A DNA stretch of 64,000 nt, from positions 806,001 through 870,000 of the forward strand of contig BDSL01000029.1 of NCBI GenBank assembly GCA_003116995.1, read 5' to 3'. The position numbers and the translations under genes are program-made. The stretch comes from Yamagishiella unicocca (taxonomy: Eukaryota > Chlorophyta > Chlorophyceae > Chlamydomonadales > Volvocaceae). The notes under the pieces were generated by a model. It did no database searches. It saw nothing but the letters and a program-made list of their open reading frames with translations, and had not been told where the DNA came from. This document shows positions 25,061 to 37,400 of the stretch, piece after piece (position 1 is the first letter of the stretch; each line of letters begins with the position of its first letter).

Positions 25061-26337
25061 CGACCGGACTGGTCAGCCTGCAACGAGCATGCTTTGTTAA
25101 TTACCGGTTCACCGTGTAGCGAGCAAACATTCATATTACGCCGTTATAATTTTCTTGATGCATATTTGCAATGGTCCCTTTCGACACATGTCGCGAGCAA
25201 GGTCAATGGGCAGCGAACAAGGGTCAAGCTTTTCAGGGCTGCAGCACCGAGTTGACTTCCGAAATGGGAGCGTTCCAAGGACCAAGCTGGGCTATTGTAA
25301 ACACTCTAAGTCAGGCTTTTCATGCGACATGAGAGCTATCCATTTGGCCAATTTCCTATAATTGTTTGTGGATGTCGCCGTCGGTCGCGTCGTCTCTACG
25401 GTAAAAAGCAGGCGAGCATGGTCGCAATGTACGGCGAGCATGGATAAGCCTATCAGGGCCAGCTCTTCGCAAGTTCGCGTGCTCGCTGTACGCATCAATC
25501 TCCTATAATTGTTTGTGGATGTCGCCGTCGGTCGCGTCGTCTCTACGGTAAAAAGCAGGCGAGCATGGTCGCGATGTACGGCGAGCAGGGATAAGCCTAT
25601 CAGGGCCAGCTCTTCGCAACTTCACGTGCTCGCTGTACGTAACCATTCCTTGTAATATTACGTGGATGTCGCTATCGGCCGCATCGCCTCTATGGTAAAA
25701 AGCAGGAGAGCATGGTCGCGATGTACGGCGAGCAGGGATAAGCCTATCAGGCCCAGCTCTTGGCAACTTCACGTGCTCGCTGTACGCATCCATTCCTTGT
25801 AATATTACGTGGATGTCGCTATCGGTCGCATCGCCTCTATGGTAAAAAGCAGGAGAGCATGGTCGCTATGTACGGCGAGCAGGGATAAGTCTATCAGGCC
25901 CAGCTCTTGGCAACTTCGTGTGCTCGCTGTTCGCATCCATTCCTTGTAATATTACGTGGATGTCGCTATCGGTCGCATCGTCTCCATGGCAAAAAGCAAG
26001 AGAGCATGGTCGCGAGCAGTTATTATTTACCTTTACCCATACTAAGGCCAAATGGATAGCTTTCATGCCGCATGAAAAGCCTGACTTACAGTGTTTACAA
26101 TATACCAGCTTTGTCCTTGGAGCGCTCTCATTTCGTAAGTCAACGTGGTGCTGCAGCCCTGAACAGCTTGACCCTTGTTCGCTGTCCATTGACCTTGCTC
26201 GCGACATGTGTCGATAGGGACCATTGCAAATATGCATCAAGAAAATTATAACGGCGTAATATAAATGTTTGCTCGCTACACGGTGAACCGGTAATTAACA
26301 AAGCATGCTCGTTGCAGGCTGACCAGTCCGGTCGCTT
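25061..26337. mobile_element. Non-autonomous DNA element with about 280-bp inverted ends
   Basis: The left end begins AGCGACCGGACTGGTCAGCC and the right end finishes with its exact complement. The inverted arms run to about 25,350 and back from about 26,040, with moderate divergence. The centre is filled by tandem units of roughly 145 bp, each containing ATGTACGGCGAGCA and CACGTGCTCGCTGTACG-like blocks. No transposase frame is visible, so it would need one supplied in trans. The structure resembles foldback elements. Flanking target duplications were not evident by eye. Confidence 0.85.
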
Positions 26338-26925
26338 ACTGTTTTGTTTGGTCTCCTAAGGAATCTGTCCTTTCACAATGCAAATTTTGGCTAGCCAGGT
26401 CATCCCGGCTCAGCCACACCGGCCATCCGTGGCCTAGTTGTTCCGTAGTTGTTCAGATATACTCCAATCCTAGGGATATTCCCCTGGTGTCAGTTTGCAT
26501 GTCCGTGGTATTCGGTGTGGGGTAGGGGACTTTTGGTCCCGTTTGCGGGGTTTCGATCGCGGCACTGGTGACCCGACCAAGGGGTGGGGAGGGGTTGGCC
26601 CCTAACACCCTGTGTTGCGGGTTGTTCAGGGCCGCATCCTACTTTGTCATTTACCGTCGAATTTAAACGCGAATGGAGGAACAGATGAGCCTGCCGTACG
26701 GCGAGTTTTCTTCTTCTGCCGGAACGGGGTTCGTTGGCCTTTCTCCTGCGGCGCGTTACTCCGTACCAGTAGGAAACGTATGGTCGATCCTCTTCAGCAC
26801 ATAATCTCGTCCTATGTTTTGCTCCTCCTGATAATTCATATATGCAGGTAGAGAGCATTCGGGTCGGGCGTGCCTCATGAGGCCTCTGCGCCTGCACGGT
26901 GCTCTTCCTGCTCTTCCGGAGTAGT
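26338..26925. other. No gene recognised
   Basis: A short gene-free stretch between the inverted-repeat element and a LINE tail. It may be part of an older LINE copy, but nothing beyond that can be supported. Confidence 0.4.
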
Positions 26926-27035
26926 AACTGTTACAGTGGGCCCTTGACCAGAAGGTACAGCCATCGACCGCATCGCCTGACACTGAAAGAGACGCAGGAA
27001 GAAGAACAAACTAGCCGACCGAGATGTTGTAGTAG
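26926..27035 (-). repeat. LINE 3' tail fragment
   Basis: Shares with the LINE at 27.6-29.9 kb the blocks ACAGTGGG, GCCATCG, GCATCGCCTGACACTGAA and GAGACGCAGGAAGAAGAACA. This is the terminal 3' segment of the same family, heavily 5'-truncated, oriented on the minus strand. Confidence 0.75.
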
Positions 27036-27609
27036 CGTTGTGGATGGACGCACACGCATACTCGCACCTGCCCGCACTACAGCCCCTCTGCGGACTCTGA
27101 AGAGCCTTGCTGTGTGCGATGATCCGGACACAACATTCCATCTATGGCTGTTGATAATACGACTCTACACTACGAGTAGGTCGATACCCTAGTGCGGCCG
27201 CCTAAGTTGGGGCGAGAGCATGATTGCTCGAGTCGTGTCCGTCGCCGAACTTGACTTGTAAATGGTTGTATGCCTTTCACCGATTGGAGTTAAGGTAGTT
27301 TCCGGTCGCCTTGCGTATGCGGGACCGGACGAAGTGTTTGTGGGGTCGTGATCGGCTCTGGCTGCATGGGGCCATGGTTTTCCCCTTGCGTCTTCTTTTA
27401 TGTGTTCACGGGTGGACGTGTCCTGCTTGGGGCTCGTGGTTTCTGGGACGAGAGGTCGGCAGTTATTCTGGTTGTACCGTGGCGGCGCTAGCTCAACTGG
27501 TTCCTCAGCTGCTGGTACAATAGTAACACAATCCCGAAATCGACGGGGAAACTTTTTGACTTTGGGTCCCTGTAACCCTGCCCCACTGTCGATTCACTTC
27601 TTTTGTTGT
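27036..27609. other. No gene recognised
   Basis: Spacer between two LINE-derived segments. No motif-bearing frame was found. Confidence 0.4.
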
Positions 27610-29950
27610 AACGGTTACAGTGGGTTCCAGACCAAGAGGTAGAACCATCGGGCACATCGCCTGACACTGAACAAGACGGAGGAAAAATACCGACATGCAC
27701 CGAAACAAAGGCAAACCACCAGAACACCAAGTTGACAGGCCGTAGGCATACAGAGCAGCAGCCAGCACCCCAGGGGGACTTTGCACTAGAGGCTCCCCTA
27801 TCAGGAACTGGCCACCAACCAACCTAACAGCCCAGCACCCGACGAACCAGTGGAGCGCCGCAACGATGCAAACATCGGAACCCGCCACCTCTCATCCCAT
27901 AAGGCACGGACCCCTAGCAGGGCTCAACACGCCTATATAGCCAGAAAGTATGAAGCACGGGAAACCCCGCTCCCCAAGACAACCCGAGCCGATCAGGAAT
28001 CCACCAGTACCTCAGCCGGTCCCCCGCACACAAGGCGATTGGCGACAACCCGCAAGAAAGGATGCCGAGGCCCCACTGCATCCCAGCCTTTCTGGGGAAG
28101 CCCCAGCGCAGCAAAGCCCCTCAAAAGGGCCCAAAACGCCACCACCCAACGGCGAACGGCGCGATCCAGAAGACCACTACCCGGAGTAAGAGGGGGACCA
28201 CCAGCCCCCGCCCTCTTCAAGGCCGCGGCCATAAAACGGCGCCCCGCCTCCATGGCAGTAATAGCCGCCAGGACTACTACATCCCAGACGCAGGACTGTA
28301 CCCCGGTAGGGGCTTGCACCAACCAAACTTGCGCCCGTGTCACCCCTGCACCGAGCTGGGTCTCGAGTTAGGCAGTCACTGCTTGAGCCACCGGGCAGAA
28401 CCAAAAGTGGTGTAAGCGGGGGGTACCCGCCCCTGGAGACTCTCTAGCCGGCACACCGCACCCACAAGGGGCTGCTGCTGCCGTCCGCATATGAGAGTTC
28501 CCGAGGAGGGGGATCCCATCCACAGCCAACCGCCACCATCCCTCCTTATGGGCCGGCTCCCACTTCATGCCAGACCAGAGCCGCCGGAACACTTGCTGCA
28601 AGGCATTCAGGGCCGCTGGCAGGACAGGCCCGGTCCCCCCAAGCGCTTCGCGCACAAATTTCTCATGCGCGGCCCGCCGGGCGTCCGCGGACTCGACCAA
28701 CTGCACAGCCGTCCCAACCCGAACAGACATATCCCGCAGCGCCAGCGGCTCCCCCCCGCCCAACCGCCACCCCAACCGTGCGGTGAGCATGGACCCCACT
28801 TCCTCTATCCCAGGTAGAACGTGGGGTAGACCCTGGGAGGAAACCGGCATCACCAGTGCCGCTGCTTGCTTCCACGGGGTTGGCACCTCAGCTAGCAACG
28901 CTTCCAGCGCCCCCGTACATTCCCGCCACCGATCAAGCCCCAGAAACGTCTTCGCTGCTCTTGACCGCGGATCTAAGACTCGGACGACGAGCCCCCGCCA
29001 TCCCGCTGGCCATGCCGTCTGCACCGCCGCCTCGGACGCGACTAAGAAGTCCCGAAGTGCATCACGAGCCGCCAGAACATCGCCCAACGTCTTAATGGCC
29101 CAGCACCCCACCAGTTCTGGGTGTAAGTATTCCAAGCCCGGCCTCCTGCCGACCACCACCTGCCCAGACTGGCAGGCTGGGAGGAGCGGGTTGCCCCAAA
29201 TTGGCACGTGTACACACCACGGGCCTGGCACCAGCGGCTCGCTAGCGATGTCTTGTACCGGGGGCAAGGCCGCGAGCGCCGTGATCACCCGTCGGATATC
29301 AGCCGGCATCTCGTCCGCTCCCATCCACGGACCCCTGCCTTGTGCTGTGAGCAGATTCAGAGGTCCAAACGCCGGATGCACCCCCCTCAGGTAAATGCTA
29401 AGGCAGCTGACCCATGGGGGCCGGCGCTCCCGGGGGCCCGCCATTGCCAAAACAAAACGCAGGGCCCAACCAGCCCAGCGCGCCCGTACGTGCTCCTTGA
29501 GGGCAATGGCCCCAAAGCCCCCGAGGGATGGGTGCCCGACCAGCAGCCGCTGTGGGACACCTGTTGCTCGGCGCTCCCTAGCATCTGGGGCTAAATCCCG
29601 GTCAATGAGCTTCGCCGCCACCCGCTCTAACCCTTCCACTATGGTGTCTGGGGGTAGGCCCCCATGCTCCATGTGCCAGGTGACACGGTGCATCCCATAT
29701 GCTGCGGCTGCTGTCGCCCTGCCAAACGTGGACAGGCGTAGCCTTGCAATCCGCGAGAACCTACTTACTACCTTGTCCCTTTGTGACTCCCAGTCCAACA
29801 TTGGGGACCCCCCTACGTCAGTAAACGGCAGATTCAGCGCCGTGGCCGACGCTACAATCTTCAACCCACCCATGTCATGCATGCTAGGTCCCTCGACGCC
29901 AATTGGCAGTAGCTCAACCTTATCCAGGTTCAGCTGATACGAGGAGCCAC
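27610..29950 (-). mobile_element. 5'-truncated L1-type LINE
   Basis: A non-LTR retrotransposon copy on the minus strand. It begins inside the reverse transcriptase region near 29,945, carries the ORF2 C-terminal half to about 27,993, then a 3' UTR ending with the tail motif shared by several fragments in the window (26,926; 35,826; 39,185; 44,783; 45,170). The 5' truncation is typical of target-primed reverse transcription. Target-site duplications were not identified. Confidence 0.85.
27993..29945 (-). pseudogene. LINE ORF2 C-terminal half, broken
   Basis: The readable part opens with YQLNLDKVELLPIG, the end of the palm region of L1-type reverse transcriptases. It continues through WHMEHGGLPP and GHPSLGGFGAIALKEHVRARW to a Cys/His block (CGCG...HHFWFCPVAQAV) typical of green-algal L1 ORF2 ends. 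A TAA at 28,368-28,370 interrupts the frame. Downstream codons continue in the same frame (TRAQVWLVQAPTGV, WDVVVLAA, PKGWDAVGPRHPFL) to the family's natural end. So it carries one nonsense change plus the 5' truncation, and no active protein is expected. Confidence 0.85.
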
Positions 29951-30704
29951 CATTGTATGGCTATCACGGGACGCTGAAGCGACGAACCCCAAAATGCCGA
30001 AGGTCACCCGGAATACCAAAGACCACCCCGCCGGTTGACCTTCCATAAACCTCATGGCTGACCAGAGGCTACATCCAATTGGTAATTCTCATTACCACCT
30101 CACTAGGACTTCTGTCTATGGATACGCTCTTTGGCTCAGGAACTCCTAACGATCCCATAGACCTCGAACATGAATGCCCTTCGACTCCTGGGCGTGTGGA
30201 CGCTGCCTCTAGCGAGCAGCGAGCTACAACAGATATGGCAAAACACCAGAAACTCCGACCAAGGGGCCATATATAGGACAAACAGCGGCACCAACCACCC
30301 AGGAGGAATTAGCCTAAATGGTCCCCCTACTAGCAGTACACCAACCGCAGTTCAAGCAGCCTGTCGATCAGAATAACCAGCAGAGCGCCTCAACAAGTCG
30401 AACAGAAGCCTCCCACCTGAGACCCAAGAAAATTCCTCACACACCGGACCATCACCCAGCCCGAAGTAAGGAGAAGCAAAATGGAAACTCCCAGAGGAGC
30501 ACCGGCTGGCTGGGGCCTAATTCGACCCCTCACAATTGGGTGCCGGGCCAACACACACTAGGCGGCGGGGGATTTACGAGTCCGGCCCGCGGCGGGGCCC
30601 CAAGCGCCCCAGATCACAGCTGGATCCCCCAGGACCACAGCAGCATCTGCCAGAGGGTGGGCATCCCCCCTGGATTAGTTTAAGCGTCGGTCACGGTGGC
30701 GTAT
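29951..30704. other. No gene recognised
   Basis: Flank between the LINE and the 43-bp array. No supportable coding exon or RNA gene was seen. Confidence 0.4.
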
Positions 30705-31122
30705 TAGGATTAGCAACCTGCGTTTTGGAAACCGCGCCCCGGCGTACTGGGTTAGCAACCTGCGTATTGGAAACCGCGCCCCGGCGTACTGGGATTAGCA
30801 ACCTGCGGATTGGAAACCGCGCCCCGGCGTACTGGATTAGCAACCTGCGTATTGGAAACCGCGCCCCGGCGTACTGGGTTAGCAACCTGCGGATTGGAAA
30901 CCGTGCCCCGGCGTACTGGGATTAGCAACCTGCGGATTGGAAACCGCGCCCCGGCGTACTGGGATTAGCAACCTGCGTATTGGAAACCATGCCCCGGCGT
31001 ACTGGGATTAGCAACCTGCGGATTGGAAACCGCGCCCCGGCGTACTGGGATTAGCAACCTGAGTATTGGAACGGCCGCCCCGGCTTATTAAGATCGCTGA
31101 CCTGCGGATTGGAAACCGCCCT
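30705..31122. repeat. 43-bp tandem array upstream of the receptor kinase
   Basis: Nine to ten copies with core TTAGCAACCTGCGTATTGG and CCGCGCCCCGGCGTACTGG, spaced 41-43 bp. The last copies degenerate. The array ends about 360 bp before the proposed start codon of the receptor-like kinase. Confidence 0.92.
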
Positions 31123-31481
31123 TGGATTAGAAAATGACTTATCCGCTGTGACCGCCGGATAAGTGGATTAATGCCTCATGCCCACCCTCTGCATCTGCGG
31201 GGCCACCATAGCCCCCGGGAGGGGCCCGGGGGCTCCGTCCCAGGTATGGATGATGCTGCGGAGGCTCAGGAGCTGTTACGCGGTGGAAGCTGCGGTAGGA
31301 GAGGTAATAGCGGCGTTCCGGCATAGGCCGGCACGGGATTGCAGCACGGCACAATGGTACGTTTAGAGTCCAAGAAAGCCGCAAACGACGTGTGTGAGAG
31401 TTATTTAATGGTGAGAAGTAAAGGGATGGCATTTGCGTACCAACAACAGCAGCGCACTGTAGCGACTGTATTCACGGTGTC
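31123..31481 (+). promoter_or_regulatory. 5' flank of the receptor-like kinase gene
   Basis: The interval between the 43-bp array and the ATG at 31,482 should contain the promoter and 5' UTR. No specific core-promoter element can be assigned. Confidence 0.35.
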
Positions 31482-34400
31482 ATGGCTTGCAGGTTCGGCA
31501 CAGATAGTCGCCAGCTGAGAAGGTTATATGTTAGGTGCCTGCTTTGGATGATTTTGAATCCTTTCGGAAGCTTTAGTGTCTGCGGTCAGGCGATGCGTTC
31601 AGTGGGCCCGAGCAGTCAACCCACACTTCATGGTCGCCTGATACTGGACGCTGATACTGCTGTTGTTTTTAATGAGTATGATTTGATGGCAGCTTTTGCT
31701 CAACCGTTGGTTCGCACGATACTTCTGGCGTCCCCAGTAGTGGAATTCGTGAACGACGCCGGAAGGCGTGCCAGGGACGCTGATAAGCAGCTCATCCTCA
31801 TTACGCGCAACATTGTCATAACTGGCAATGATGGCTTAACAAGTGCACCGGTTCTTCGTTTGAACTTCGTGAAGTCCCTGGTAAGTTGTGACAGGGATGC
31901 AGCACGTATTATCCTTAACAATTGTGCATTCATGCGGCAATTGTGCATTCATGCGGCATACTTTGGACGCACGAAATGCCGCGGCCGGTTGCCAGTGAAA
32001 TCATATGGCCTCTGTTGATTGCGTGTCGAAGCAGCAGTGCGCACAAAGTACCCACCTAAGGGGCGTTTCAACGAACCTCAGGGACGTTTCAACAGACCCA
32101 ACAAAATTTGTATCGTGCATATAGCCAACAATGGCCTACTTAAACACTACCTATACACACTACCTATACACCTTGTGTTGAGGGTTCCTGTGCTGCCTTG
32201 CTTGTAACCTCGTGGGACCCCAGATCCGCTTGGCTGGGGGCGTAACTATCGCGTTCCGCGATGTGGTGGTCGAAGGCGTCCGCAGCGACAGCCCGACACA
32301 AGCCCCAGGCAAGCCCAATTTGGTCGTGATCGAGCGATACCTTGCGTTTTTTACACTTCAGCGTGCATACGCAATCGATCCTTTGCCAGGGGATGGGGGG
32401 AGGTAGGCCCCATACATGTGACTACTGCTGTAACGGTTTTCAATGTTTGGGGCGGGTGCATAAATGGCTGGTGCTTAAGGGGATGATGCGGGACTAGCAG
32501 TCGACTGCTGCCAGCAGTACGATAGTGTTTCCTATGGCAGCCGGTCTACTCGCGATTGAGGCTCCAACCTTTCGCATGTGAAGGAAGGATGGGTACGTCT
32601 ATATTGGGCGACAATTTAGGCGATTTAGCATCGATTGCACCTTTCAAACGCGATTCCACAATATGAATAGAAACGTATGTATCAGCTTGTGCTGTATAAT
32701 TGTATTTGCCTCCTTGATATTTCGTGTCGGTATCAATGGCTTGGTAGGTAGGGTTGGGGGAAAACTGCATGCTAAAGCAAACTCAACATCTTCATATTGT
32801 TAACGACACCTCGCCCATTGTCCGATGCGAAATACAGTAGTCTCCCTTACCTTACCTTGGTGATTAGTTTTCCCGCCGCTTACCGCCTCCGCAGGTTTGG
32901 ACATTATGGCGCCAACCGTGCCCGGAGTATCCGCCCAGCTAGCATTCGAGCACTCAACTGTGGTTGTTGGTAAGTAGCGCGCTCTAGCAGCAGCCGATGC
33001 GATGCTTCTAGGGGAGGTATGCGGACATGCAGAAGGACATACGTACGTGTTTTTTCCTTTCTTAGTACAGAAGGACCGCATGCAAGGCGATGGATTCGAT
33101 CGGCGGCGGCCAATGCATGCGCACATTAGGAACATCATGGAAGTAAAGCCTGTACAGTACTAGGCCCAAGAAAGGTTAGGGTAAGAGCGAGCCATCTAAG
33201 AGAAAGCAAGCGCCCGACGTCGTACACACAGTTCGACGTCCTCCAGGCCTCGTCATAGATAGCCATAACGTCCAACCGATCAAACATCAGCGGGACCACG
33301 CAGGTCCATTACCAGTAGCCGAAGCTACCACTGATACACAGTCAGCGCCCGGTTGCCGAAGCGCCCGTTGCACTCCACACAGGAGCGACCGTCACGCCAC
33401 ACAGGCGTAACTCTGCACCGCGCCATACAGGCGTGATACAACACTTCCACAACCCAATATTGCAGCGAATGTACGGGACAGATAGATCACTGGGGCACAA
33501 TACCAGCTTTGGCCCATAGATGCACCCTTTCGCACCCCATCCGCAAAAATAGTTGGTCCCAACAATAAAGACGGGATGGAAGTATGTGTACGCGTCTGAA
33601 ACCGCACCGTAAGGATTTCTACGGCCTGGAGGTACGGCACGCTTCGCGTGTAGCAGTGCGTCCAGGACAAGGCATCAGGTGAGCCGAGTGCCGCTTTGTT
33701 CCTTGCTTGGAATTACCTATCTAGGCACCTTCCAAATTAGGAACTCACCGATGTATGGCCTGAACACACGGTCTACGCACGCTCCGCAGATTTATTTTGG
33801 GTACGGCAGGAGCGTTTCGTGACATGAAACTTAGTGAATGGACTTGACGGGGCCCGAAAAGCAGAGGCACCTGGGGAATGACCGGGAAATGTTTTTTATT
33901 GTGGCATGGATGCATAATGGTGTCGGCGTTTTGAACGTACATATGTGTTTGCTTTACATGACAGAAGCGACGAACGGTCGTAATTCCGTCGCAGCACACT
34001 ATTAGAAATCGCTTACGTCCGCGACGCGAAAGTGAATATATAGCGGACATTTGTGAACGCCGGCTATTTCAAGGTCGCCTGTACACACGGTATGTGTTTA
34101 TGTAAGAAGAAAATACCGGGCATGTTTAAAGTAGTAGACATACCTTCGTTGATGACGTACCCCGTATCCAGAATTGGAAGGACCGGCGAGTGGTCTCCAG
34201 CTGTACGTTAGGAAGCCCATGCATTGGATCCTGGTAGACAAAACAGGAACGAAACCGGGGCGCCGCCACCCCCAACGCGCCCAGGATTGCTCGATCGGCG
34301 GGGTGCACCCACATTGCGTGGTAATACGGGAGGCCTACAGCTAGGTAACGGTGAGCAGGCCGGTGTAGGCATTGTGCAAAACCATGCCGTGCGTGTGTCC

Positions 34401-37400
34401 CTCTATCATCTTCCTTCTTTCGTGCTGACAAACAGCATCATACAACTGCCGTACATGCAGCGGCGTGCTTCCCTGCAGATGTACAAGTTGCGGACGCCGC
34501 CGTCATCCCGCGCAATTACCCAGGTGTTCAGAAATTTAATCTGCACTATCCTCAGGTAACTGCAAACAGCATACCGCCTATAGGACGAAACGCGTCTATC
34601 TCTAGGTCTTACCCGTTTGTATATAGGTATGCGAGTATGCTCGCTGGCTATACTAGGATACTAACCGGTATGAAGAGAGGCGCACTAGTCACGTTGATGC
34701 ATTAATATGCGGGCAAAAAGAAATGCTATATCTGCCAGCCAGTATAAACGGGTTAGCTGAGTTCCGTACAAAAACAGCAAATGCTTATGTGCAGTCGGTG
34801 TTACAGAAGTGGGCTCCGGCAGAGCCTCGGTTGGTAGAGGCGAGTTACCGAATCCGTTGGCCTACCTAATTTAGCTATTTATTAAGAATTTCCTTCTCTA
34901 CTAAGTAAGGACGGAAACCCGCTTGCGCGGTGAACCGGTAATTAACAAAGCATGCTCGTTGCAGGCTGACCAGTCCGGTCGCTGCCTCAGTTCGAGGAAT
35001 ACTAAATAATGCGCAGCCGGGAAACGACCCGATTCCGAGTCAGCTTAACAAGCTGTCTCTTAACGTCCCCAGCCCGGGGTCTCCGTGAACGGTTATAGCA
35101 CCCAGGCGCTGCGGCCTGGCCTGTCGTACGGTGACAGCGTGGCACAAATAACGATGCGCAGTTACTTGTGCACAGGGTCCCGTGCTCACGAAGCTGCCTA
35201 AGGCTTCATAGTGATGACTCTTGTTCCTTGGATTAAATAAACAGAAATAGATTTTTTGTACGTTCAACGTATAAAACAGGTAAAACGCTTTGTTTAAAGG
35301 ATTAATCGAAGCTACCGCCGGAAGCCATTCTTATCGGGAGAGTCTCAGGCTCTCGACCTTAAACATGTGCCTCAGGCTCTTAGCGTCGACATGGAACCCT
35401 TGCGGTTGGTAGTCAGACCATTTAATTAGGCTGTTGAAGCTGGTTGGTATGTTCAAATATTTTCGTTGGAAATTGTGTATGTGTGCCCAAAATCCTTCTA
35501 CAGTATCTCTATGAGAACATCACAAACGCCAAAGCGGAGAGGTCTTCATTGTTCAGCGTCGCAAGGAATGATGACTGGCCTCCAGAACTTCCGTAGAACA
35601 GACCTTTAGGATGGTGGTAGACGCGTAAGGAACGGGGATCGCCACCGTTTCCAATGCGCCCAGGATTTACTGGGGTGGGAGGGCTACATGCACGAAATAG
35701 TTATCGCAGTTCGCTGCAGGTGGCCCAGCCACGCGCGTACAGATATACTCAACGAATGCGTTGTAAATTACGCGTTCTTTTAGTGCTGCCGATGAGCGTC
35801 CCGCAGTACCACTGGTCGACTGGTCTGTCCTTCCTTCTGCGTCTCTTTCAGTGTTAGACGATGCGCCCGATGGCTCTACCTGGGCCCCACTTACTACTAG
35901 CATGCGTTATGGCTACGCCATATTGGGTCTGGTGCGCGGCAGGGGTAAATCGTGCTGGCACTCCTGCCGCTCCATTTCCCACACGGTTCGGTCTGCATGC
36001 TTTGGCAGGTCTTCATTGCATTTGGAAAGGAAGTACCACTCATGTCGACAGCGCCACAATGAGTTATGGAATTCATTCGCAGTATCTGTCTGGAGTGTAA
36101 CCTTAGCACTAGTTGAGGTCGAAAGAGCTGTACAAACCGAATTAGGAAAGCCGTGGGAAACTCCGTCCATGCGAGAGTAGCCACCAAGAGCATGAGTGTG
36201 GCATAATTCCACTATCGGCCATTATCCGCACGCCCCAATGATGAGTCAGGAGTGGTCAGCTACTTGTGAGGGGTTGTACGAAGGGTTTTAAGGTTTAGGG
36301 TTTTAGGGGTTTACCACCCAGATAAATCCATAACGCAGGTCCGAATAACTGGATCCTGGATGTACCCCGGACGGAGCGGGCGTTGATCTGAGCCGAAGGC
36401 AACATTATCTTTGCGGTTAAGGAAAAGAGGGTCGTCATAGTTAACCTAACGTGTTGTTACAAGGGGCGTGTGTTTTATAAATGCTGAGCTGAGCCGCGAA
36501 GTATACGTAGCGCGAGGAGACCAAGGAATCCGGAGTCAGTGCGGGGCGCCAATAGTTACCGAAAGAAGCCCAGACTGGGTCCACGAGAAGCGAGGGGCGT
36601 GTGTGTGTTTTGAGTTTACAACTTATGAAAAAAACGCTGAATCGCAGCTACAGCGCATGGTGGCGGCGGATACCATTTGTTTTGCCGACTGTTAACAAAA
36701 CAAACCACAGGTTGCGCACACTCTCGCACCGTGGAAGCGAAACATCCCAGTCTGTGTATGTACCCTTGCGCTGTGCGAATCGCACGATTTAGTAAGCGAC
36801 AGCAGCGCTGCCCGTCGCACAGTATGCCTATCGACTATTTCTGTCCTGAACAGGCTAGCAGCAACCTCCTCAATACAGTTCACATTCTACGCAGCTTATC
36901 TCCTATCGTCCTCGCGCCTCTGCATGTGCTCGCCCCGTCTCCCGTTGCTATCTCCGTTCCCGGGCGTGACGCATCCCTCTGAATCTATCCGTCCTCTCGT
37001 AATGCCTTTCTACAGGACGGGTGCATTAATGATTCATCCGCGACGCCTGAGAAGCGCTGCTGGGCGCAGAAAGCATACGCTGAGGACTTTCTTGGCGATG
37101 GATACGATATTAACGCAAATGGCGTACCAGTACCCAGTAATATCCGGATTAACTTGTCAAACAGTTATATCGCCTGTGAGGCTTTGGTTGATGATACCTG
37201 CGCGAGTAAGCTGGGGCCACTATACTGCATAATAACGCTGGTTAAAGAGGCCATGAACCGTGCGATGCAATCAAGTCCGCCACTTGCGGTGCAGCTCCCA
37301 TCAACACGACAATCGATGGGCTTGGATCAGAACGCGCCGGGCGCAGCAGCGACAACGTTGGACGGCGGTAATCGCAGCGCCTCAATCGCAATCGTGTGCG

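Noticed and set aside
28567..29394. 275-codon plus-strand frame opposite the LINE
   Set aside because: Antisense shadow of the LINE ORF2 region; no motif of its own.
30705..31122. CRISPR-like regular spacing
   Set aside because: Units are adjacent and continuous without unique spacers, and the genome is eukaryotic.
33068..33163. Possible receptor-kinase exon after TTTCTTTCTTAG
   Set aside because: It ends in a stop without a donor, and the exon at 34,479-34,555 fits the phase and ectodomain style better.
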